Shown here: piece by piece, positions 26,757 through 35,161 of the stretch
Numbering within the stretch: position 1 is the first letter of the stretch
Layout: each line of letters begins with the position of its first letter
Source of the DNA: Gammaproteobacteria bacterium
GTDB lineage: Bacteria; Pseudomonadota; Gammaproteobacteria; Steroidobacterales; Steroidobacteraceae
Assembly (NCBI GenBank): GCA_028293725.1
Contig: JAQGOE010000287.1
Span: 1-52,783 of the forward strand
DNA length: 52,783 nt
Direction of reading: 5' to 3'
Made by a program: the position numbers and the translations under genes
Notes under the pieces: model-generated
What the model was told of the DNA's origin: nothing
Database searches by the model: none
The model's input: the letters and a program-made list of their open reading frames with translations, nothing else

Positions 26757-27842
26757 ATGCGGTCAGGCGGGCAAACCACCGTCATCCAGCGCGTGCTGGA
26801 ACGGCGCGCTCAGCAGCCGCCGACTATCGAGGACGACACGTCCTCGACGATTGCCGTGATGCTGCGCTGTCTGCCCCCGCCGCGTGCCCTCCTCGCTGTC
26901 GGCGACCTCGCCCTATCCGATCAGATTCAAAGCCGCATTACGCCCGACGTTCTCGACTTCGAGATCGCCGACGACGATGGCACGGCCATCGACCTGTTCA
27001 AGACCGAATTCCGGCCCGTCGTACTGACGGACAGCCTGGAGTTGATTCGCCGCCTGCGCTCACAGCAAGCGGATCGCGCACCGTTCGTTCTCTTCATCTC
27101 CGAGCTCGATGAAGGCAGTGAGCGCGAAACCGGGCTCATCGCGGGCGCCGATGATTGCGTCGGGCGCCGCTCGCCGGAGACCGAACTGCGCGCGCGTGTT
27201 GGTGCCGCGCGCCGCATCGCCGAGCTCGAAGCGGTGCTCCGCATTGCGCTGATCGAAAATCGCAAGCTCTCCACGACAGACGACCTGACACGAGTGGCGA
27301 GTCGGCGCTTCTTCCGCAAACACTTTCCACGCGAGGTGGAGCGCGCCGCACGTTATGGCCGCGCGCTGTCGCTGATCCTTTGCGACATCGACTTCTTCAA
27401 GAACGTCAACGATACGCTCGGGCACGCCGGCGGCGACCAGGTGCTCGCACAATTCGGGGCCCGGCTGCAACAGTTTCTACGTCGCGGCGTCGACTGGGTA
27501 GCGCGCATCGGCGGCGAAGAGTTCGCCATCGTGTTGCCCGAGACCGGCTACGAGCCCGCACTCGAAACGGCGCGCAAGCTACGCGCCGGTATCGCAAACC
27601 AACCCTTCGATGTCCATGGCAAACAGTGCGCCGTCACCGCGAGCTTCGGGCTGTGCGGGCTCGACCGCGTGCCCGTCGGCGAGCGGAAGATTCCCGAGCA
27701 CATGCTGAAGGTCGCCGACACCGCGCTCTATAAAAGCAAACACGCTGGGCGCAACCGCGTGACGGCCACCATCCTCCAGGAGACGCCGCCCGGCGCATCG
27801 AAAGGCAAATCCGCGCCGCTGGCGAAAAGTCGAGCAGACTGA
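26757..27842 (+). CDS. receiver-like - GGDEF diguanylate cyclase
   Basis: A 361-residue signalling enzyme that condenses two GTP into cyclic di-GMP. Residues about 43-155 form a receiver-like domain with an Asp at the phosphoacceptor place (D92, in VVLTDSLELI); the usual switch Lys-Pro is not present (VGRRSPE). The GGDEF domain runs from about 172 to 345 (TTDDLTRVASRRFF, LCDIDFFKNVNDTLGH). The active site is intact as GGEEF at 252-256. The inhibitory I-site RxxD is also intact (R243-D246, five residues before GGEEF), so feedback inhibition by c-di-GMP is expected. The ATG follows CGGGGAACG. It is preceded by about 110 bases and followed by the DnaA-box region. Confidence 0.92.
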   Translation: MRSGGQTTVIQRVLERRAQQPPTIEDDTSSTIAVMLRCLPPPRALLAVGDLALSDQIQSRITPDVLDFEIADDDGTAIDLFKTEFRPVVLTDSLELIRRLRSQQADRAPFVLFISELDEGSERETGLIAGADDCVGRRSPETELRARVGAARRIAELEAVLRIALIENRKLSTTDDLTRVASRRFFRKHFPREVERAARYGRALSLILCDIDFFKNVNDTLGHAGGDQVLAQFGARLQQFLRRGVDWVARIGGEEFAIVLPETGYEPALETARKLRAGIANQPFDVHGKQCAVTASFGLCGLDRVPVGERKIPEHMLKVADTALYKSKHAGRNRVTATILQETPPGASKGKSAPLAKSRAD

Positions 27843-27898
27843 CGCAAGCCCTTGGAGCGACTGCGCTTTGCGCGCTGCAGGCACTTCTGCCCACAGGG

Positions 27899-27921
27899 TT
27901 ATGCACAAACTCTGTGGATAA
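27899..27921. promoter_or_regulatory. pair of perfect inverted DnaA boxes
   Basis: TTATGCACA on the plus strand (27899-27907) and TTATCCACA on the minus strand (27913-27921) each match the DnaA-box consensus TTATNCACA exactly. They face each other across five bases. They lie in the 179-base gap between the cyclase gene and the histone-like gene. No dnaA, dnaN, gidA or parAB genes and no AT-rich unwinding region are adjacent, so this is more likely a DnaA-responsive promoter or titration site than an origin. Confidence 0.75.
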
Positions 27922-28021
27922 GTGAAGTCACCGGCGGCCCCGCCAGATTCCGCCAATGCAGTGGAAACCGGGCCGCGCTTGTGTGAGACTGCGGCCCTTC
28001 GCTCACTTCGCAGGCCCGCGG

Positions 28022-28642
28022 ATGAAGAAGACAGGCAGCGAAATTGCGCCCGACGAATCAGAACAAAGCAAGGCCCCCCCAGCGGAGCCCGTGGAGCGCG
28101 CGCGATTGCAGGCGGATGTGGCTAAACAACGTGTGCGCATCGCGAAGGAAGAATTGAAGCGCGCGCGTAAGCGCTTGAAAGAAGCCAAGCGGGAAGCGAA
28201 ACGCGCCCGCAAGCAAGCAGCGGCTACGCATAAGGAATGGAAGCAGGAACGGCGTGCCAGCAAAGACGCTGTTGCCAACAAACAGGCAGCGGGCGGCAAG
28301 GCGAAAAAATCCAAGCGCACCGTTGCCACGGCGAAGAAAAGCAAGCCGGCGATTAAAAAATCCCGCAAAGCAGTAGCACCGGCGCCGGCCGCCAAGACAC
28401 CGGCACCGAAAAATAAGACCAAGGCGAAGGCAACGGTGAAGAGGGCCTCGGTACCGCGCGTGAAGCGCACGGTTGAGAAGTCCCGCAAGCAGACGAACGG
28501 GGCCGCACAAAATTCCAAGGCGGCTCCTGCCGACGAGACCCAAGCAGCCGAGTCATTCGCAACGACGCCGGCAGCCAATTCAGAAGAACTCGGTACACTG
28601 GACAGCGCGACGAATGGCGCTACGGTCGAACACGGGACCTGA
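28022..28642 (+). CDS. histone H1-like Lys/Ala-rich basic protein
   Basis: A 206-residue, extremely basic protein. Residues about 25-80 are a charged helix of coiled-coil type (RLQADVAKQRVRIAKEELKR, KEAKREAKRARKQ). Residues about 90-160 are Lys/Ala/Pro-rich with KKS, KKSK and PAPAAKTPAPK patterns like bacterial histone H1 (AlgP/HupN-style tails). The C-terminal 40 residues turn neutral to acidic. It probably binds DNA or RNA without catalysis. The ATG at 28022 is chosen as the first Met leading into the charged region, although its ribosome site is poor. The nearby DnaA boxes lie about 100 bases upstream. Confidence 0.65.
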   Translation: MKKTGSEIAPDESEQSKAPPAEPVERARLQADVAKQRVRIAKEELKRARKRLKEAKREAKRARKQAAATHKEWKQERRASKDAVANKQAAGGKAKKSKRTVATAKKSKPAIKKSRKAVAPAPAAKTPAPKNKTKAKATVKRASVPRVKRTVEKSRKQTNGAAQNSKAAPADETQAAESFATTPAANSEELGTLDSATNGATVEHGT

Positions 28643-28681
28643 CGCGCACGCGATCTGAAGTTTTCTTTCGGAGAGTCGAGT

Positions 28682-29254
28682 ATGCAAGATCAGCGAACCC
28701 GTGAAGACACGGCGCGCGAAGGCGCGGCAGCCCCTGGTACAAAAGCGCGGGTCGCTCCGTCGAGCTCCCGCATGCTCACGAGTTATATGTCTGACATCGA
28801 GCAACTGCTCGATGAGCAACAGTGGGAAGCCGCTTTGCGCGAGGCGTTGGATCTGCCGCAGCTCGCGGTCGCGTTGGGCGACCCGCAACTGAGTGTTTCC
28901 GCCGAGCGCCTGAAGGGCTGGTGCGATGAGTGGATTCGTCCGGAAGATCCCGATCGAAACGCGCGTGGCGCCGATTACGAGAGAGTTGGCGCGACAGTCA
29001 TCGCGCGCGCCTCCGGAAACGACGGTGCAGCGGTTCCTTCGCTCGCTCTGAAGCGGCTTCGCCTGAGGCGGCTCGTGCGCACGCCACCGCGAGGATTCAA
29101 CGCCGGTCGCAGCAGGAGTCTTCCTGCCGAAGGCATGAATGCAGTCGAGACCTGCAGCATCCTGGTCGAGGCGGCTCGTCGTTGGTACGCGCAGAACGCC
29201 GTACACGACAAAACAGTACAGGCGAATCTCGCGCGACTCGCGGTACTGCGCTGA
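28682..29254 (+). CDS. hypothetical protein, unrecognised
   Basis: A 190-residue protein with a good ribosome site (CGGAGAG, 10 bases before the ATG). No family is recognised. A helical central part contains MLTSYMSDIEQLLDEQQWEA and ALREALDLPQLAVALGDPQ, with a second helical stretch at the C-terminus (VETCSILVEAARRWYAQNAV). The middle is basic (LKRLRLRRLVRTPPRG). There are no membrane segments and no signal peptide. It follows the histone-like gene by 39 bases in the same direction, so the two may be cotranscribed, and a hairpin follows its stop. Confidence 0.6.
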   Translation: MQDQRTREDTAREGAAAPGTKARVAPSSSRMLTSYMSDIEQLLDEQQWEAALREALDLPQLAVALGDPQLSVSAERLKGWCDEWIRPEDPDRNARGADYERVGATVIARASGNDGAAVPSLALKRLRLRRLVRTPPRGFNAGRSRSLPAEGMNAVETCSILVEAARRWYAQNAVHDKTVQANLARLAVLR

Positions 29255-29285
29255 GAGAGATCCGTTCCCGCCGACCGTAACCGAA

Positions 29286-29313
29286 GTCGCGGCCCACGCC
29301 GCGGCTTCCCTTA
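29286..29313 (+). terminator. hairpin after the hypothetical gene
   Basis: GTCGCGGC (29286-29293) pairs with GCCGCGGC (29298-29305), with one G-T pair, across a CCAC loop, followed by TTCCCTT. The stem is strong and the tail only partly T-rich, so a terminator is plausible. Confidence 0.45.
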
Positions 29314-29419
29314 AACATTCCCGCCGCACCACTGTTGTGGCGCCCGCCTCACGCCCGTGCCCCAACACCGCGCGGGCGCTCCAAAAAAACACCTCTCCCC
29401 ACCCTCACCGACTACCTGT

Positions 29420-29435
29420 CTGAATAGCCATTCAA
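29420..29435 (-). promoter_or_regulatory. operator-like dyad, copy A
   Basis: On the minus strand this reads TTGAATGGCTATTCAG, a dyad TGAAT-N4-ATTCA. It matches copy B (29583) at 14 of 16 positions and copy C (37393) at 13 of 16. It lies about 36 bases upstream of the TATAAT at 29471. Confidence 0.55.
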
Positions 29436-29470
29436 CGCCATTAAATGCGTTTTCATCCTATAAGTTAGAT

Positions 29471-29476
29471 TATAAT
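29471..29476 (+). promoter_or_regulatory. candidate -10 element (TATAAT)
   Basis: A perfect sigma-70 -10 hexamer in the AT-rich stretch. A -35 candidate is poor (TTTTCA at 29450-29455 with a 15-base spacer), as expected for a promoter that needs an activator. It would drive the GlxA-like regulator gene. Confidence 0.35.
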
Positions 29477-29549
29477 AAATAACTATCATATTGATATTAA
29501 TGTTATTTACACCCACAATCCGTTAACCCTTGCATCGGCCCCAGCCTTG

Positions 29550-30650
29550 ATGGAATATAGAAGCGTGGGGGGGCCCATACTATTGAGTGGCTATTCAATG
29601 CCCCAATCTGGCGGCGGTCTGAAAGCAACCTCAGGGTTACGTGCGGTGCGCGAACCGTTGCGTGTGGGCGTCATCCTGGCGGAGCACTTCACGCTCTCTG
29701 CGTTCGCCGTTTTCATTGACCACCTGCGCCTGGCCGCCGATGAAGGCGACCGCAGCCGGCCCCGGAACGTGCAATGGTCGATCATGGCGAGCCGGCAGGA
29801 ATCGATACCCGCGAGCTGCGGGGTCATGATTGAGCCAACGACCCGCTTTCTGCCACCTGAAACCCTCGACTATGTCGTCATCATCGGCGGCCTCCTCCAT
29901 GCGGGCCCACAGATCGACGACGCGACGACACGTTATCTGCGCGAAGTGGCCGAAACGCGTGTGCCGTTGATCGGCATCTGCACGGGGAGCTTCATCCTGT
30001 GCCGCGCCGGTCTCATGCACGGACGGCGCTCCTGTGTGAGCTGGTATCACTATCAGGATTTCCTCGAAGCCTTTCCGGGTCACGGCGTGGTGGCCGACCG
30101 CCTCTTCCTCGCCGACGGTCCGCGTATTACCTGCGCCGGCGGCGCGGGGGCCGCTGCTCTGGCCACGCATCTGATCGAGCGCCATCTTGGCTCGGCTGTC
30201 GCACAGAAGGCCAGCCAGGTGCTGTTGTTTGATAAGCCCCGCTTGGGAAGTGATGCGCAACCGCACCCGCCGATGTCGGAAACAGTGAGCGAGCCGCGCG
30301 TGCGGCGCGCGTTGCTCCTGATGGAGCAGAATTTAAATCGCCCCATCGCCATCGCGACAGTCGCGGACGAGCTCGGCATGTCAGTGCGGCAGCTCGAACG
30401 GCTCTGTCGCGAACACGTTGGCCTCGGGCCGGCCTCCCTGTATCGCCAGCTGCGCATGCGTTATGCGAACTGGCTGATCGAGAATACCGACAGGTCCGTG
30501 ACGGAGATTGCGATCGAGGCCGGCTTCGCTGACTGCGCGCACTTCTCGCGGCAGTTCAAAGATGCTTACGGACTCTCGCCATCGACCCGGCGACTGCAAC
30601 CCGATCGCCCCTTAAACGGCGACGCCGCGCGCGCGCGCGTCTTCGAGTAG
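29550..30650 (+). CDS. GlxA/GbdR-like AraC-family transcriptional regulator
   Basis: A 366-residue regulator from the ATG at 29550; the ATG at 29598 (MPQSGGGLK) is an equally possible start. Residues about 35-215 are a DJ-1/PfpI-like amidotransferase-fold domain (RVGVILAEHFTLSAFAVFID, YVVIIGGLLHAG, LIGICTGSFILCRAGLM). It retains a Cys in the elbow (GICTGSF) and is usually a ligand sensor. The C-terminal AraC DNA-binding domain spans about 250-350 with two helix-turn-helix units (IATVADELGMSVRQLERLC and SVTEIAIEAGFADCAHFSRQ). GbdR, of this architecture, activates choline and glycine-betaine catabolism in pseudomonads. The neighbouring choline genes make a similar role likely. Two operator-like dyads surround its start, suggesting autoregulation. 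Confidence 0.88.
   Translation: MEYRSVGGPILLSGYSMPQSGGGLKATSGLRAVREPLRVGVILAEHFTLSAFAVFIDHLRLAADEGDRSRPRNVQWSIMASRQESIPASCGVMIEPTTRFLPPETLDYVVIIGGLLHAGPQIDDATTRYLREVAETRVPLIGICTGSFILCRAGLMHGRRSCVSWYHYQDFLEAFPGHGVVADRLFLADGPRITCAGGAGAAALATHLIERHLGSAVAQKASQVLLFDKPRLGSDAQPHPPMSETVSEPRVRRALLLMEQNLNRPIAIATVADELGMSVRQLERLCREHVGLGPASLYRQLRMRYANWLIENTDRSVTEIAIEAGFADCAHFSRQFKDAYGLSPSTRRLQPDRPLNGDAARARVFE
29583..29598 (+). promoter_or_regulatory. operator-like dyad, copy B
   Basis: TTGAGTGGCTATTCAA, a near-palindrome whose last base is the A of the ATG at 29598. If translation starts at 29550 the site is inside the gene; if it starts at 29598 the site covers the ribosome-binding region. Confidence 0.55.
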
Positions 30651-30783
30651 GCGCAACCATAACAGGCGGATGGCGCGTCCGTTCAATCGAACTGACGGAG
30701 GCGTCGTATCTAATGCCAACAACCGGTCGTGAAACCGGATGCTGTTGACATGGTCTCGACGGCGAACTGGGGAAGGGTCAAGA

Positions 30784-33453
30784 ATGAAATCAAAGGTCTC
30801 ATACGCGGTGGCGGCCATATTGGGAGGCACGGCCTTTGCGGCGACCGCCGCCGAGCAGCCAGCGGCCGAGGAAAGCGACTCGATCGGCCTCGCCGAGGTC
30901 ACCGTCACGGCGACACGGCGCTCGGAGAATATCCAGAACGTCCCGATTTCGATGCAGGCCATGACTGCCGAGACGTTGCAACAACTCAACGTCTCGACAC
31001 TCGACGACTACATCAAGTTTCTGCCGAACGTGACGACGGCCAACAACGGTCCGGGCCAGAACGAAGTGTTCATGCGGGGCTTGAGCGCCGGCTCGCAACC
31101 CAGCCAGGGCAGCGCTTCCACCGGCTTGTGGCCGAACGTCGCCATTTACCTCGATAACCAATCGGGCCAACTGCCGAATCGCAACCTCGACATCTACGCT
31201 GCGGATCTGAATCGCATCGAGGTCCTTGAGGGTCCGCAGGGAACCCTGTTCGGATCCGGCGCCGAGGCTGGCGTGATCCGCTACATCACGAACGCGCCGA
31301 AGCTCGATGTGACCGAGGGGAGCATCAAGGCCGGCTACGGCGTAACCGCCCACGGCGATCCGAATTCCGACGTGACCGCGGTGTTGAACGTCCCGCTGAT
31401 CCCCGACACCCTGGCGGTGCGCGCGGTGATCTACGACGACAAGCGCGGCGGCTACATCGACAACATGCCGGCGACCTTTACGCGCAAGAACACTGACATC
31501 GGTATCCACTACGCGCAATATGCCGCCTCGCCCAGCGGATCGTGCCCGGATGGCTTACCCAATGCAGGCTTTTGCGTGCCTCCGGGTAGCCCGAGCATCA
31601 ATAACAACGCCATCACCGGAAGAGCCATCAACCCGGTCACCTACCAGGGTATCCGCGCCGAGGTGCTGTACAAGTTCAATGAAGACTGGGACTTCCTGTT
31701 CACCCAGTCCTACCAGGACATGCACTCGCAGGGCGTGTTCTACCAACAGCCCAATGCTTCGGATGGCGCGGCACTGAATCCGCTCGAAGTCACGTTGTTC
31801 AACAGCGCCTTCGACAGGGATAAGTTCGAGAGCACTTCGTGGACATTGAACGGCAAGTTCGGCCCGGTGAAGGCGGTTTACACCGGTGGCTACCTCGTGC
31901 GCAACGTCGAGCAGGTTGGCGACTACACGAATTACGCACGCGGCGTGTACGCGGACTACTACCAATGCTTCGGGCCGACCGTTGGCGATCCGAACCTCAA
32001 GCCAACCTGCTTCTCCCCGAGCTCCACCTGGTTCGAGAACGAGCGCAACACTCACCAGCAGCACGAGCTGCGCTTCAGCACGCCGGACGACTGGCGCCTG
32101 CGCGCGATCGCCGGTGCCTTCTGGGAAGCCAACACCCTGTTCGACCAGGGCGGCTGGAACTACAAGACCGTTCCTTCGTGCACCACGAACGATCCGGCGG
32201 GCACGGGTGGCAATAGCGGTTGCTTCGCGGACATCGGCACCGCGCCGGGCGCGACCGTCGTCAACCCTGGCGTGCACGGCGCCCCGACCTCCTTCTACCA
32301 GGACACGGTGCGTGAGACGAAGCAAACGGCCTTCTTCGCCTCGATCGACTACGACATCATTCCGAAGGTATTGACGATCACCGCCGGAACGCGGCATTTC
32401 AGCTTTCAGAACTCCTCGGCGGGCAGTGTCTCCGGCAGCTTCTTCTGCTTCGAGGGTGGCGTACCGCCTGGCGGCTGTCTCAACGACAACTACAACCTGA
32501 ACGCCCAGAATCTCCACAACACCGAGTCCGGCTTCAAGAGCCGCGGCAACCTGACATGGCACATCGCGCCGGACCTAATGGTGTACTACACGTTCTCCCA
32601 AGGGTTCCGCCCCGGTGGCTTCAACCAGAACGGCGGCACGACGCACGCCCCTGACAGCACCGGTACGCCGCAGTACCTGATCCCCAGCTCCTACCAGTCG
32701 GACAAGTTGACCAACAACGAAATCGGCTGGAAAACGGAGTTCTTCAATCACCGCCTGCAATGGAATGGCGCCATCTACCGGGAGAACTGGGACAACGTCC
32801 AGGTCGCCTTCTTCGATCCCGGCCTGGTCGGCAACATCTTTTACAACACCAACGGCCAGAACTTCCTCATCAAGGGTATCGAGACGTCCTTGGTGGCTCG
32901 CGTCGTCAGTGGATTGACGGTGCAGGGAGCAGCCTCGTGGAATCAAAGCCGCCAGACGAATTCCCCCGTCCTGGTCGACAACAATCCCGCGAACCCCAAC
33001 CACGGCCAGCCGATCACCCAGAGTTGCCTGGCCGACGGCACCGGTTGCTCGCCGATCACCAACCCGTTCGGCCCCGTCGGCTCCCCGAGCGCCAACGCCC
33101 CCCCGATGCAGTTCAGCGCGCGCGCCCGCTACGAGTGGGCCATGGCCAGCTATGTGCCGTTCGTTCAAGTCGGCCTCACCCACACCGGTCATTCGTTCAC
33201 GCAGGCGGGCTCGAATCCGACGATCGCGGAAGCAGGAGGGATCAGCACCGGCCGGCTGCGGTTCGAGAATCCGGCTTACACGACCGTGGATGCGTCGATC
33301 GGCGTCTCGAAGGACAGCTGGTACGTGAACCTGTTCGGCGAGAACCTCAGCAACTCGAACGCCAGCACGTTCGTCAGCACGGATCAGTTCATCGTCGCGC
33401 AGACGCCGCTGCGGCCGCGCGTGCTGGGCGCGCAGTTCGGCTACAAGTTCTGA
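30784..33453 (+). CDS. TonB-dependent outer-membrane receptor
   Basis: An 889-residue receptor that uses TonB energy to import a ligand across the outer membrane. The signal peptide is about 23 residues (SYAVAAILGGTAFAATAAEQ region). The plug domain is clear: LAEVTVTATRRSENIQNVPI, RGLSAGSQPSQG, and IEVLEGPQGTLFGSGAEAG. The barrel follows from about residue 160 and ends in the typical C-terminal Phe (LGAQFGYKF). A TonB-box-like EVTVTA sits near the N-terminus of the mature protein. The ligand is unknown; its place next to choline oxidation genes suggests a choline-containing or related compound, as inference only. A strong GGGGAAGGG ribosome site precedes the ATG at 30784. It converges with betA across 17 bases. 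Confidence 0.93.
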   Translation: MKSKVSYAVAAILGGTAFAATAAEQPAAEESDSIGLAEVTVTATRRSENIQNVPISMQAMTAETLQQLNVSTLDDYIKFLPNVTTANNGPGQNEVFMRGLSAGSQPSQGSASTGLWPNVAIYLDNQSGQLPNRNLDIYAADLNRIEVLEGPQGTLFGSGAEAGVIRYITNAPKLDVTEGSIKAGYGVTAHGDPNSDVTAVLNVPLIPDTLAVRAVIYDDKRGGYIDNMPATFTRKNTDIGIHYAQYAASPSGSCPDGLPNAGFCVPPGSPSINNNAITGRAINPVTYQGIRAEVLYKFNEDWDFLFTQSYQDMHSQGVFYQQPNASDGAALNPLEVTLFNSAFDRDKFESTSWTLNGKFGPVKAVYTGGYLVRNVEQVGDYTNYARGVYADYYQCFGPTVGDPNLKPTCFSPSSTWFENERNTHQQHELRFSTPDDWRLRAIAGAFWEANTLFDQGGWNYKTVPSCTTNDPAGTGGNSGCFADIGTAPGATVVNPGVHGAPTSFYQDTVRETKQTAFFASIDYDIIPKVLTITAGTRHFSFQNSSAGSVSGSFFCFEGGVPPGGCLNDNYNLNAQNLHNTESGFKSRGNLTWHIAPDLMVYYTFSQGFRPGGFNQNGGTTHAPDSTGTPQYLIPSSYQSDKLTNNEIGWKTEFFNHRLQWNGAIYRENWDNVQVAFFDPGLVGNIFYNTNGQNFLIKGIETSLVARVVSGLTVQGAASWNQSRQTNSPVLVDNNPANPNHGQPITQSCLADGTGCSPITNPFGPVGSPSANAPPMQFSARARYEWAMASYVPFVQVGLTHTGHSFTQAGSNPTIAEAGGISTGRLRFENPAYTTVDASIGVSKDSWYVNLFGENLSNSNASTFVSTDQFIVAQTPLRPRVLGAQFGYKF

Positions 33454-33470
33454 AACAGTGAAGCGGAGCG

Positions 33471-35150
33471 CTACCGCTGGGAGCTTTCCCAGCGGGGCGC
33501 GACGTAGAACGGGGCGCTCGACTCCGGCAGGAGCGCCTTACCCAGGATGTGATCCGCCGCCTTTTCCGCGATCATGATAGTCGGCGCGTTGAGATTGCCG
33601 TTGGTGATTGACGGCATGATCGACGAGTCGACGATGCGGAGCGATTCGATCCCACGCACCCGTGTCTGTGAGTCGACGACCGCCAGCGGATCGTCGTCGC
33701 GACCCATCTTGCAAGTGCAGGACGGGTGATACGCGGTCTCAACGTGTTTGCGGATGAATGCGTCGATCTGTTCGTCCGTTTGCACATCCGCGCCGGGTTG
33801 CATCTCGCGCGCGTGATAGCGAGCGAACGCCGGCTGTCCAAAGATCTCGCGAGTCAGTCTCACACAGGCCCGCATCTCCGACCAATCGTCCGGATGCGAC
33901 ATGTAGTTGAAAAAGAGCTTCGGGTGATCCAACGGATTGGCGGAGGCGAGACGAACCCATCCCCTGCTCTTCGAGCGCATGGGGCCCACGTGCGCCTGAA
34001 AACCGTGCTCGCGCGCTAGTGATGAGCCGTCGTAATTCACAGCCATCGGCAGGAAATGGAATTGGATGTCGGGATAGCGCACGCCGGCGCGACTACGGAT
34101 GAACCCACCAGTCTCGAAGTGGTTGGTCGAGCCCAGTCCATTCTTCGCCAGAATCCAGCGCGCCCCGATGAGCGCCTTGCGGAACGGCGTCATGTGCGTG
34201 AACAACGTGACCGGTTCCTTGCTGGCTATCTGGAAGTAGAACTCCAGGTGGTCCTGAAGATTCTCGCCAACCCCCGGTAATTCATGGACCATCGCAATGC
34301 CGTGATCCAAGAGTTCGACGGCCGGGCCGACACCGGAAAGCTTCAGCAGTTGCGGCGAATTCACCGGGCCCCCGCTGAGGATCACTTCACGCCGCGCGCG
34401 GGCGACCTGGTCCGAATCTCCACGACGATAGCGAACGCCTATCGCCCGCCGGCGCTCGAAAAGGATCTTCGTCGCCAGTGCGTGGGTCCGCACGGTCAGA
34501 TTGCTTCTAACCATCGCCGGTCGCAGATACCCGTTGGCGGCGCTACAACGGCGCCCTCCTCCAACGGTCATATCCATGCGACCCAGGCCTTCCTGCTGAA
34601 AGCCGTTCATATCCTCCGTGAGGGGATAGCCCGCCTCGCGACCGGCGGCCAGCCAGGCTTCGTGGAGCGGATTCGTCAATAACCCGCGTTGGGTGGCAAG
34701 CATTCCGTCGGCGCCGTGATACTCGTCACCACCGCCGGCACGCCGCTCCGCTCGCTTGAAATACGGCAGAACGTTGCGATAACCCCAACCCGCCGCGCCT
34801 TCGGATTCCCAGCGCTCGAAATCAAATGCATTGCCACGAACGTACACCAGGCCGTTGATCGACGAGGAGCCGCCGAGCACCCTGCCCCGCGGTGTAAAAA
34901 TGCGGCGGCCGCCGAGATTCGGTTCCGGCTCGCTGCGATACGGCCAGGTGTACTTGGGCATGTTCATTGGAATCGACAGCGCGGTCGGCATCTGGATGAA
35001 CACCGACCGATCGGAGCCGCCGTACTCCAGCAGCAGCACCGTGTGCTTGCCATCCTCGGTGAGACGGTTGGCCAGCACGCAGCCCGCCGAGCCTGCGCCG
35101 ACTATCACGTAATCGAATATTTCTTCGTTCAAGACTGGCTCGTCGCTCAA
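33471..35150 (-). CDS. betA: choline dehydrogenase (GMC oxidoreductase)
   Basis: A 559-residue FAD enzyme that oxidises choline to betaine aldehyde. The N-terminal dinucleotide motif is YVIVGAGSAGCVLANRL. The GMC signatures PRGRVLGGSSSINGLVYVRG and SGGPVNSPQLLKLSGVG are present. The C-terminal catalytic His and Asn lie in YHPSCTCKMG and ITNGNLNAPTIMIAEKAAD, which match BetA closely. The start is a TTG (MSDEPVLNEE), 11 bases after the betI-betB stop, with ACGGGAC just upstream. No ATG lies in the expected place. The tight spacing implies a betI-betB-betA operon. Confidence 0.92.
   Translation of the reverse strand: MSDEPVLNEEIFDYVIVGAGSAGCVLANRLTEDGKHTVLLLEYGGSDRSVFIQMPTALSIPMNMPKYTWPYRSEPEPNLGGRRIFTPRGRVLGGSSSINGLVYVRGNAFDFERWESEGAAGWGYRNVLPYFKRAERRAGGGDEYHGADGMLATQRGLLTNPLHEAWLAAGREAGYPLTEDMNGFQQEGLGRMDMTVGGGRRCSAANGYLRPAMVRSNLTVRTHALATKILFERRRAIGVRYRRGDSDQVARARREVILSGGPVNSPQLLKLSGVGPAVELLDHGIAMVHELPGVGENLQDHLEFYFQIASKEPVTLFTHMTPFRKALIGARWILAKNGLGSTNHFETGGFIRSRAGVRYPDIQFHFLPMAVNYDGSSLAREHGFQAHVGPMRSKSRGWVRLASANPLDHPKLFFNYMSHPDDWSEMRACVRLTREIFGQPAFARYHAREMQPGADVQTDEQIDAFIRKHVETAYHPSCTCKMGRDDDPLAVVDSQTRVRGIESLRIVDSSIMPSITNGNLNAPTIMIAEKAADHILGKALLPESSAPFYVAPRWESSQR
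33474..33495. terminator. bidirectional hairpin between convergent genes
   Basis: CCGCTGGGA (33474-33482) pairs perfectly with TCCCAGCGG (33487-33495) across a four-base loop. It overlaps the last codons of betA and lies just after the receptor gene stop. There is no long T-run, but the position suggests it separates the two convergent transcripts. Confidence 0.45.
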
Positions 35151-35161
35151 GAATCGTCCCG

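Larger units (their letters stand above)
29314..29549. other. AT-rich intergenic region before the GlxA-like regulator
   Basis: The first 90 bases are GC-rich and hold no gene. From about 29430 to 29525 the base composition turns strongly AT-rich (for example ATTATAATAAATAACTATCA), which is unlike anything else in the window. It contains the TATAAT below and one copy of the 16-base motif. It probably serves as the promoter/regulatory region of the next gene. Confidence 0.6.

Noticed and set aside
27899..27921. Chromosomal origin of replication
   Set aside because: Only two DnaA boxes, no AT-rich unwinding element and none of the usual origin-neighbour genes; kept only as a regulatory site.
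30681..30692. GTTC-AATC-GAAC palindrome upstream of the receptor as a BetI or regulator site
   Set aside because: It shares only a short core with the 16-base motif and its symmetry is modest; not enough for a call.
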